Of a DNA stretch of 64,000 bases, positions 1 to 11,200 are shown one piece after another. Each line of letters begins with the position of its first letter. Position 1 is the stretch's first letter. The stretch lies in NCBI GenBank assembly GCA_002633005.1, contig NMRA01000188.1, forward strand, positions 162,853 to 226,852. Direction: 5' to 3'. The notes beneath the pieces are model-generated. The model searched no databases. It was given only the letters and a program-made list of their open reading frames with translations, and had not been told where the DNA came from. Both the position numbers and the translations under genes were made by a program. This DNA comes from Phoronis australis. Taxonomy: Eukaryota > Phoronida > Phoronidae.

Positions 1-3000
1 GTTTTGCGACTGACCTATTTTTCCCGTACTTGGAAGGTATTGGAGAGCAGACTCGCGATTACCCGAGTTAGTTTGAATCGTTAACGACTTTGATGACGGT
101 CAGTAGCAGACCAACCTCCCGTTCAGTAACGCTAAGACCTCGCTAAAAAGCAAGACTTCGCGAGATTACGCGAGATATTACCGTGCATTTTAATGAGAGC
201 ACGTGACTATGACTAGGTTTTAGCTAGGTCCTAGCGTAGGTCCTAGCGTCTACTGAACGCACGCCAGATCTAACAAAATCCCGGATACTTTTTCAACGGC
301 ATTTTCTCCCTTTTCACATCGCAAATTTAGCTACTCGAATGCACAAGTCAGTTAGAGAGCACTGATTCAACTTTCACGCCGGCAACTTGCCTTGCGCTCT
401 AGAGACTTTCAATGGCGGTCGTGAAGAACAGTAAGGCCGTACCTGCATGAATGAAGTCAATTTTGAGATACGAAATTTGTGAGTATTTGACGCTGCAGGT
501 AAGAGCATAATCTAAACATTTTCTCGATGATCTAAAAAATCTATTTTGGCGTGTAAAAATGGCGGGAAAATTTTGCGACCTGGCATTTACGAATGCGAGC
601 TGGATTTTGAAAATGCGACCTGGGATTTTGGCTTGGTCGCAAAATGCGACCTGGCGATTTTAATAGCGTCGAGCCCTGGTTTACATTTTGAAACCGTAAA
701 CCTTTGAGTATTATATGTGAAAGCAAAACTTACACTATCAAGTAAACCAGGAAATTGTCTTAACCCACACCTTATAGAATATGACACAACCAGACAAGGA
801 TCTTTTCTACATCACCAATTTAAAACGTGCACATTTAACTTAAAATAACTGAAATGGAAAGGGCCATTCACAGTTATCCCCACGTTCTAACAAAAAGTAC
901 AACTAACACCTCTCTCCCCAGAAGTGTACAAAAATGCTTACAAGTAGATCAGCCATAACAAAAGTGCCTGGGTGTTCCCAAAAGGGATCATAGTGACAAA
1001 AAGCTGTTGGGTAATAGGTCATTTTTTAACAATGTCAAGTAGTAATGACCAAAGCAAATGTCTTCTCATATACCAATTTTCATGACGTGGGAAGTGAACC
1101 CTTGCAGGAAGCTCCAATCCCCAACCCACTTCCTGAATTAAGACTATGTTTTACACACCTGTGAAAATGGCAATAACTGTGAACAGTTAATATGCCGCCA
1201 CTGAGACAATGTATTTAACTAGAAAACAAGAAGTCTAAAAGGGACTATTGTTTTTGCAGCCGAAAAATGCAATTTTATGATTACTGTTGAAAGGGAGGCA
1301 CTTCTTGACATTCTTAGCTTTGACCAGATCAGTTAAACAACAGAATCCGTTGTTTTCTGATTTTTACTACAAATCGTCAATAATCTGTTGTCTACCTGAC
1401 ATTTACTGAAATCAAGATCAGAGTCTTTACAATTTCAACATGCAATTTTAACTTAAGTGTAACTGAGCGAGTTATAAACATGTGCTTGTTGTTCAAAATA
1501 AGTGTTGGATAAAAATTTCATACAAATCCATCAATCTAACAAGAGAACAAAAAAATAGGACTTCATGTTTCAAAGGCTGGGTGATTGGTTTCAGGTTCAA
1601 CTAGCCAGTCTTTGCACACTGAGCGTGTACTTTTTGCCATCATTAAACTTGAATCAACACAGACTGACACACGTTTTGTCTTCAGATAGCAGCTAGCCAG
1701 AAGCAATTTGATAAAAATGACCTTGACATGATAGTACCATAAGTTATAACAAGGATGTTGTGCCACAAAAGACCAAGACTCCTAATCACAGTTCACATTA
1801 TTTTACTAAAAGAACTTGTGCGGCCAATCAACTGAAGTTGTAAGCAATTGTGCAATGACAGGAAGACTTCAGTTGGTATGCATTGGCAAAACATAGTGCA
1901 CTAGAATTTTAAATCTATTAACTTACCAGACACTGTAAAGTATACCCCATTGGTTTTTGAACAGAAAGGATGCAACATAATGGAAGCTTTATTGAACTGT
2001 GTTTCCTTGCTCAGTCCAGGCATCAGTGCATCACAACAACAACTGTCATGTACCAGACAGTGAACCACTGGCTCTTATTTTCTAAAACATTCATTCACTT
2101 TAAATTTTGTCAGGTTTGAAACTTTGTCTGCTTCGCTTTGATTCATGACAGTATTTATAGGGGGACAAAGGAAAAATTACCCAGGCCTGACTTCCCGAGA
2201 AAGAACCTCCTCTGAAAAGGGGTTCTAAAATATGAAGGGCAACTTTAAAAATGCTGGAAAAGACACTTAAATCCGTCATTCTCTGACCTTCCAATAGATG
2301 ACTTTCCTTAACTGAAAAAGGTTGAATGATTTCACAAAGACAGGAAAAGAGAGTCAATTAATACTGAGCACCAAGAGTAGTAAATAAAAAAACAGGAAAA
2401 GATGTTTTACTGTCTTCAGTATCTGCCCTGGTCTATTGAAAACGTGATACGTATGATACTGAAAGGAACTAATCACCTAAAATTCAGTATGCAATTTACA
2501 TTCTTCGGTTGTTTCCTTGAATGTATTTCCTGCTGTATGATGCTACACAAAAACAACCATGAAGAAAACAAGCAGTTCAGATAAATGTGTATTTAGACTG
2601 TTGACATGTCAGTGAAGGTAAACGAACCATAACAAACCATGACTGGTGAGGCTGGCCACTCCAAATAAAAACAGGTTAACCTAATTCTACATAAGAACCT
2701 AACCAACAAAGGAAATAGTACAGAAGTCAATATATGAAACACAAAAGGTAATGAATCAATGTGAATAAGTAGATTCCATAAATGACCTGGCTCTGACTAG
2801 GACCTTTCAGTGCCGGGGATAATTACAAGTTCTGCATTCCAAAAGCAGCATAAGCCAATGTCAAGGTTACCGTCAAAACAATATCAAGTACATCGTACTT
2901 AGAACATCATCTTGGAATCAAAGGATCATTATATGCTTCAGATGAAGCGTTTCACAACACTGACTGATTTTTTAACTACATAGACTAGTTCAGACCATAA

Positions 3001-4639
3001 TTTGAAACGTTTTATGTGTTCAATCCTGGAGATGTTCTGTTAAAAGCGAATTCATGACAAGAAAATCATATGACAAATTCAAACTCTCACCATATCTGCA
3101 AACACATTTATCAAATGAGAAGTCAGAACTGGCTAAAAAAGCAAGGAGTGAAACTACTGATATTTGCATGGCAATGAACTCTGACAATACTACGTCAGTT
3201 GATAATGTAGTTCTGAGTTAAAAAAAAAAGTGTATTAAAGCAACTGAAAGCAGTACTCAATAAAATATATAAGTTGTTTTGATTCCTCTCATTTTTGTAA
3301 ATTCTGCTATGATGAAAACATTTTAATTTTCATCGACTGAGCGGCTTAAAAAGGTGAAATATTATGTAAGCTTAATTAATAGTTTAGACGAACAACGACA
3401 TTCAAGAATGCATGACAATGCATCATGAAACGATTTAAAGGTAAAGAACAATATTTTTTGTGATATTTATGTTAGTCATCAATGATAGCAACAATTAACC
3501 ACAACACTACAATGTTTTACAATACTATTATCGTATCTTTATTCTGTTCAGTCTTAACTGTTCACCACTGTTCTACCTAGTCAACTAGCTGTATAACACA
3601 ACTAGGCAACAACGCAGGAAAATTTGATGTATACCTGGAAATTTCATACCGCGTTCCCGTAGTTCTGTTTATCACTGGTCATGAAACTTATGTCAAGATG
3701 TAGAGCTAACAACCAGATGGGATGCATGCAAAATCTGGGAGTCAAGCGACACTCACCTTGCTCGTTATTATGGTTCGACTGAAAATAATCTAATGCACAT
3801 CATTTTGTTGTACCATTCTCTGGTTTTTGAAACAAAAAAAAATCCATCGCCAATTTGAAAACAGTACCTATGCACTATGTACCAATTGCTAGACATTTTG
3901 CGACATCTGTCAAGAGACGATGACAACTTCACGGGATCAAAATTTGTTCAGAAATTTGGTTTGCTGGTAACGAATAAAATACCAACATCTTATAAAAAGT
4001 GAAACCTTTTGTTGTGACCTGTATTGGGCGAAATTCAGTCAATTGAAGAATCTGAGAAAAAACAAACTGGACAAAAGGTGATATTCTATTTTCTACGGCG
4101 CTACAGCTGATACGAGTTAGCACAAAGTTAGCAACAGCATAGTGGTTTTACGTCAACTTTATAACACACGTAACCTAATTCTTTTACTCAATGAAAAGTG
4201 TAGTTTTGAATTAAATACATTTTTAACTGCACTGTTCCAAAGCGGTTATTTATGCACTTTTGTACCAAACCAAGCCTACTGGCATTGCCAATTGCTCCTG
4301 TCATTCAGTTGACTCAACGGAATGCAGTTAGTGTTACTCAATGACAACAGAGAACACATGGATTCTTACATGGAGTCCATGAACTACACCTAATTACTGC
4401 AATGTTACCGACAATGTGCTCTGTTTAAATAGTATTTTGAAACAGCAGCCCACAAGCAATGGAGTGCTTCATGTTTGTAACAAACGAGTGCCAATCAAGC
4501 AGCATGTTACGCTTTGCAACGGCATTTCCTGCCAATAACATGAAACAAGCTAAACGCTGGAGACTAGAGCATGCTATTCAATCACCAGACCAATGTTAAG
4601 ACATAACAGTCAAGACCTAGAAACACTGGGATTCAAAAG
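1..4639. other. Upstream non-coding stretch, no recognised gene
   Basis: No ORF here looks conserved. Bases 1-440 are CpG-rich with short direct repeats (TAGGTCCTAGCG at about 220-250). Bases 575-655 repeat the motif GCGACCTGG, resembling the hairpin-headed repeat family at 8796 and 57351. The rest, about 700-4640, is plain AT-rich sequence, perhaps introns or UTR of a - strand gene that starts near 4700. Confidence 0.5.
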
Positions 4640-5155
4640 CCCGGTGCTCAAGAGTATTCTTTTGTCGTGTCGGCCATGTTGAAAAAGTCTTACCTTCCAT
4701 AAATTCCCTCGGTTATTTTGTTTCGCTTTACAGGACGCCGCAGCTTTCCATATTCGGCATTTCGCCGCTTCATATTAACCGTCATACTTCTCTTATGCCC
4801 AAACCGGCAGCGTATGACAACTTTTCGCGATTTAACCTCAGAAAAGTGTTTTGTCTACACTCTATTTACTTCCAGCTTTCTGTTTCTGCGGATGTATATT
4901 CGGTGTATTATTGACGTCACATTCGCGAGTCTCCGTCGAGTATTTTAGACTGAAGTTCTCGATGAAGCATACAGAATTAAAGTCATGATAATTTTTTATA
5001 TGATGGAAGTAGATATCAAAAAAGTTGGCTTAATATACAAATAACTTGCACCTGTCCACTTTTTATGAACGTATTCGTAGCAGTTGTGTTTTACTTTTTC
5101 TTTAAATGTGTTATAGGCGATGTGAATCTTGTGCACTAGCGAGCGAGATTCCAAA
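4640..5155 (+). promoter_or_regulatory. CCT8 promoter region, possibly bidirectional
   Basis: CpG dinucleotides are clearly denser here than in the AT-rich flanks. A perfect palindromic CRE, TGACGTCA, sits at 4912-4919, 237 bases before the CCT8 ATG. There is no clear TATA box at a useful distance, as expected for a housekeeping chaperonin gene. On the - strand a good splice donor (GTAAGA, first base 4693) and a YY1-like AACATGGCCGAC (about 4670-4681) suggest a divergent transcript. The location is inferred; the motifs are seen. Confidence 0.55.
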
Positions 5156-5215
5156 ATGGCGATGCACTTACCTAGAGCGGGCGGCTTTCAAGGCATGCTA
5201 AAAGATGGTGCCAAG
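5156..5215 (+). CDS. CCT8: CCT8 exon 1 (aa 1-20)
   Basis: Encodes MAMHLPRAGGFQGMLKDGAK and ends in phase 0 at donor GTTTGT. The context CCAAAATGGCG around the ATG resembles YY1/TISU-type starts. A second ATG two codons later (M3) could also serve. Confidence 0.93.
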
Positions 5216-8200
5216 GTTTGTTTTTGTCATTCAAGTTAGTTGTTTTGAATGGAAATCATTATTTTGGTAATTTTGTTCTTGGAGAATTCCTTTCAACACG
5301 TACATTTCGCCTTCCAGTCTGTAAAATCTCGCAGAAAATGTCGAGCAAACGGAACATGTGAATTTGCTTTGCCGACAACAGCGTCACCTACGTTCAACTT
5401 TGTTCTAGAACATTCAGTTATCAGAATTTCAGGAAGTCGTGGTATTAAACTGCAAAAACTTGACCCTTGAATTTAGTTGCAGTTGTGGAATCTGTTAGGT
5501 TGTTCAGTAGATAAAGTTATATACTAACATTACAACATCTGACCAAGGCAAGTCGAGCCATTTGCTAGACTTTCCAAGACTAAGTAGACACTAGACAGTG
5601 AGTAGGCAACACGTAGCCCCTCAGTTGGCCGGTTTGGAGCTACAATACTTCCTATCGCTTTCTGTACACATTTCGTTCTATGTATTCGTCCACCGATTTT
5701 GAGTTTTTACCTTGCAAAAAATACAGTCAGAGGCCCTAAAGTCGTGAGTGCCCTAAAGTCGTGAACGATCTTATTTCCTCTTCTGCGCGGTCCTGCGACA
5801 TCTGGCGTTGAAGTTTCCAGCGTTCGTCTGCTTACGAACGTCAAACGAACACCCGGACGTGTTCGTATTCACAATATGATAACAAACAGTGAGTGAGTGG
5901 CTTCTTTTTTCAACTGTATCTTAAAAACAGCATATTTCACTAATTCACTTTTTTGGGCATTTTTGGGATATATTTTCGAAAATATTTATCGTTCAGATTT
6001 ATTCAAACACGCGCTCCAGGGGTAGCTTGAATAATGTATCAAAATGTCCCAGGGTTGATCAAGTTTTGTAAGGCCAAAACAATAAAATACAGAGCAATAA
6101 TTGATGCTGGGTTCTTAGAGTTTTACGTGAACAACCTCATTGAAAACGTCTGTGCACGTCAAAGTTGGGTGCAAAACTTATAACAATTTATTTCAATTGA
6201 AACTGAATTAATAAACAATGCAATACATTTTTATGTCATCTAGAGTAACTGTACGCGCTGCAGTTGACTTGTGAGGTCTTACTTCATGTATTTCCGTCTA
6301 ACCGAAACGGTCACGACTTTAGGGCCTCATTCAAAATGGCCGCCGATATCAGTGACCGTTTCAAAACTCTGCTTACGGAGACAAACAAGGATTAAGATTG
6401 TCAAAACACGTATATTTGTGAAGGCTGATATATGTCCATGACATCACATGAGCAGTTGCTAACGGACATTGGGTAGTTTGACAATCGGCACTTATTATGC
6501 TTGTATTCACGACTTTAGGTCCCCGGTGTATACATTCTACACTCAAAACTATAAAAAATGAGCACAATGTCACATTTCTCTGGCCCGATTATTTCGAATA
6601 TATGTTTTATCTAGTGCACTGCAAACGGAAACTCTGTCTCTGAAAGTAGAGGTATTGACGCCCGCGGCGTTCTTAAGCTTTGCAAACATGGGAAGAAAAT
6701 AAAATGATAAAAACGTTCAAGTATTATATTTTGAAGTAAGTCCATGACTCGGGACAATAATTCATTACTTGTATTGTAATTCACATTGTCAAATGGTCCT
6801 GTGGTCAAAGTGTCGTTGTGCTCGTTGTGAGCATCATCTGTATCTAAAAGTCAGTAATCATGCGTTTCCTAACTCTGGGCGCTAAATCTTTAATTTTAAA
6901 AAGTCGGGGATGGGCACTTAACCGAGAGGTGGGTGCTTAACTAGAAATCTTCAAGAATCCCAGAGGGGCGGTTAAATCGAAAGTCCAACTAAAGTAGGGG
7001 GTGAGCTGTTCACTGAGCATGGGCGTTAACCCGAACGTTTTGGGTATGTTCCATTCATGAATGGGACAGTATGAGCGAACTTTTGGACGGATCCGACTAC
7101 CGGTGTGCCCCCTAGTGGCAATTTTAGTTTTTTACGCTTACCTTTGTTTCTTCAAAAGTCTTGTACGGATTTTCATGAAATTTGGTATTTTGGCACCTAT
7201 TAGTGAGATAGCGCTATCCTCCCATTTTCGGATGGATTCGAAGTAGTTTGCGCCACCTAGTGGCCATTTTTACCGTTTTCGTCCACCCCTCTATCAACCA
7301 AACCTCTTAAAGGGTGATTGTGAAAATTGGCATGTATGTGCTTACTATAAAGAGAACACTTGATGATGATTTTCCGATGATTTCGACTACTGTGGCGCCT
7401 CATAGTGGCAGTTTTGTTTTTGTTGCGCCTATGGCTGTATCTCCTAAACCATTCGCAGGATCTTTACTTAATTTAGCAAGTGTATTTATGTGATGTTGAC
7501 TACGGATGGCGACGACTTTCAGACAGATCTGACTTCTGCTGTGTCCCCTAGTGTCAATTTTATTTTTTTGCGTTTAACTTAGTATCTTCAAAGGTCCTCA
7601 ACAGATTTTCATAAAATTTTAAATATTGGCATCTATTGGTGTGATGATGCTATCTGCCTGTTTTTGGATGGAATCGAGGTATTTTGCACCACCTAGTGGC
7701 CACTTTTGCTCGTTTCAAATCTTGTTTTCCCTTAATCAACCAAATCATTTGAAAATTGGCATATATGTTCTCAGTGTGAAGACTACCTTTGATGATGGTG
7801 ACTGATTACTGTGGCGCCTCCTAGTGGTAGTTTTGTTTTGCACCCATAGTTGTATCTCTCAAACCCACTGCAGGATCTTTACTAAATTTAGTAAGTGTAT
7901 TTATATGAAGTTAGCAACAGACGACGACCTTTTTCAGGTGGATCCAAGGGACACTGTGCCAACTAGTGGCAATTTGATTTTATTCTGTTTTCCTTTGTTT
8001 CTCTGAAGTTCCTTGACAGATTTTTATGAAATATGGCATGTTTCTGTTTTTGGATGGATTGTATGTTTTTGCGCCATCTAGTTTCCATTTTTATGCACAA
8101 ATAAGCAACCCTGAAAGCACACCAGTTGCAATGCATTCGTGGGCGCATTTCAACACTCCGCGTTGCTCGATGCAGCAAAATCCAAACTCGTTATCGCGAC

Positions 8201-11200
8201 GAGTCAAAACAGGTCATGGAGAACTCTGTTATTGAAGGTGTTATCGAATCAAAAAAAGTTTCTGGAAAGTAAGACCTCATTTTTAAGTTTCATTTTTGAC
8301 AACGTGAAAACTTCTTACTTTATAGTCTGAATTCAATTACCATGGGGGTTCAGGTCAATACTGAGACCAGTAGGGAATAACGTTGCCCTTATGACAAACC
8401 AAACGGGGCAACGTGTTTGCCTTGGTTAAAAATATTGTGAGCAAAAATAAATAACTGGAAATGACATGTAAAAGAAACTCATTGATCATCATTCTGATGT
8501 TCAAGATACATTCATTTTCTGTTTACATAGCACTATTCAGGCCTTGAAGAAGCTGTGTACAAGAACATCGAAGCATGTAAAGAATTGGCCAAGACGACCA
8601 GGTCAGCATATGGACCTAATGGTAAGCTGGATCCTATAGGGTACACAACAGGACAGCACCTGTTTGCATGTTACTATTCAGTCTAATTTTATTTTGTATT
8701 GCTATGGTGATTGACAATGTCATTCATTTAGTCAAAGTCCCTCTTCGCCACTACTACTTATGTCAACTAACTCAAAAGTTGTGGTGTCACATTGCATTTG
8801 GCAACCTGGCAAAAATCCCAGGTTGTCAAACAAAATCTGAGGTCACCAAAACTGAAAATCTCGGGCAGGCGCCTAAATCAATTTACAGGTTTATTTATCC
8901 GGGACTCATAAAAGTTTGTCGACCAAAAACAATTCCTCCCGCCTGCGAACGAACATAGAATGCAGACGACTGCATGGGTTATTGGCGCGAATTTCGCTGA
9001 TCTTGACTGATCTTTGCCGAACAATTCCGATTTTGTCTATTTACTTCCTCTCGTAATTTAAATGTGGTGGGAAATGCGTGTAGAAGTGTTTCATCTGCTT
9101 TGCGGTTATGTACATCATACTTTGATTGAAGTGGGTAAATAGTACCATCCAAATGTCGTTTGCATAGTGACAAATAGGGGTCACTGGGTGGACCAGAAGT
9201 GATACAAAATTACTGGGATCAAAATGTGACACTAAAAGAATGGATGGGCTGCATTTTTGTTAGAAAACTGGAAGTTGATTACACATCAGGTTTTGAGTGA
9301 CTGAAATCTTACAGCCTGTGAAACCCAACTCACGTCTGCATCCTGGTGGTGATGAGTCGGGGAGGCTAGTACCGCCATGGAACACCTGACACGTGACCCA
9401 ACTTTGTCACAAGATGCAAAGTTTTATGTTCTCACTTTTCCACATTTGGTCTTGAATAATACCCATTGCTTTCAGATTCTAGCTCAAGGAAAATGAAAAT
9501 ATACAAATCTCAACTTTTGATTTATGTGGTCAGTTAGTCAGTTACATAGATCACCAATCACTGCTTAAGGCACTGAGGTATCTCACGAAATCACAAAAGC
9601 TGAAATTGTCTTCAAAAAATAAAATCAAAATGGGAAAGGAAATCAGTCTAAAACCTTGTCGATGAATTTTGATTTCAAAAATGAACCTCAGCCTTTTGTT
9701 TTGTTTTGACAAGGTAACTGGTTTAGAGGAGGCAGTGTGGCCTGGTTGACAAGTGCCCGCTTTCTTTACTCGAGGTCGTGGGTTCAAGTCCCACCAGGTC
9801 ACACTGCTAAACCCTTGAGCCAGGTTTCTAGCTCCTCAGCTTGGTTTTAACCAAATATTAATAAAGCATAAAAGTATTTCCAGGTGATAAGTGCAATGGG
9901 CCCACATGCGAGGCCTGCACGCGTCTGGTACAACGTGTATCAGACCGCCTGCAATTATTTTATAAACTGGTTTGCTTGACTTGAAGGTCTTTAATTCAAA
10001 GTAGATTACTTAGTTTGTAACGTATATCATTTCAGGTCAAAATAAAATGGTGATCAACCATTTAGAAAAGTTATTTGTGACAAACGATGCAGCCACTATA
10101 CTTAGGGAGTTGGAGGTAAGTTGAAGCCTAAGCTTTTTGAGGTATAATAAACCTACCGACTTCTGATTTAAGCCATTTACTGTTACAAAATGGGTCGCAT
10201 TTGGTCTAGTTATTTCTTATTCAGATAGGAAATGATTTCTAAGCTTTAACCAGGGTTTCATCCAAGATTTTAAAAACGACGTTAAAAATGGGTTTTCCAA
10301 TTTCTTAGAGCATACACGATTAATGACACATGGCTGTTGCTATCACCTGCTGTTATAGTGTGGTTACTCTCGAGTTCTGAATAGTTGTAGAGACTGCAAT
10401 AATAGTATACACTGGAAATTTTCACGATTTCTAATAATAGTATAGACCCGACATTTTTGCCACTAAAAAGTAGAATAATAGTATAGACTGGAAATTTGCA
10501 TCAAAGTTAATAATAGTATAGACCAGAAAATTGCATCAAAATTAATAACAGTATAGAATGGAATAATGGTATAGACGGCAAATTAGTTGAAATTAAAAGA
10601 TAGTATAAACTGGAATAATGATATTGATTACAAAGTTGAGTAAAATCTAATAATAATGATATAGAAGGGAATAATAGTGCAAAACAGCAAATTCTGGTGA
10701 ATGATGGTGTATACGGGAAATTTGTGGAAATTTAAAAATAGTGTAGACCGGAATAATATTGATTTCAAGATTTGCATTAAAATCTAACAATGTTTGAGTT
10801 TGAGAAACAGTTTGTTTTTATTTTTTTCTCCAAGTTCAGATTGAAAACTTTCATAAAAATTGATGAATAGTCATGTATATTTTTTACTTTTGTTATTCGA
10901 GTATTAGTATTAAAAATACGTGTACTAGTTCTGAATCAAAATACATGTAAAGCCTATGAGGTGCCATTTTGGAGGTCAAATTCAAATGGAAATATAAACC
11001 CAGTTGAAAATCTTATCACAGAAATAACTGCCCAACTCCATTTGGTTCTCAGAACAGTTGTGTAAGCTTTGAGTCTTTGCTTTTTTTTTTGTTAAAGAAC
11101 TGTTAAAAGATTCCACCTAGTTAAGCCAAATGTAAGTAACAAACAATTTTCAATCGTAGCAAGCCCAAATGTTTATTGGGTCGACAGGAAATTGATTGAG

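Noticed and set aside
413-451. ATGGCGGTCGTG start in a CpG-rich patch, with a GTAAGG donor
   Set aside because: The frame closes after 12 codons and no conserved downstream exon was found; kept only as part of the CpG-rich start of the window.
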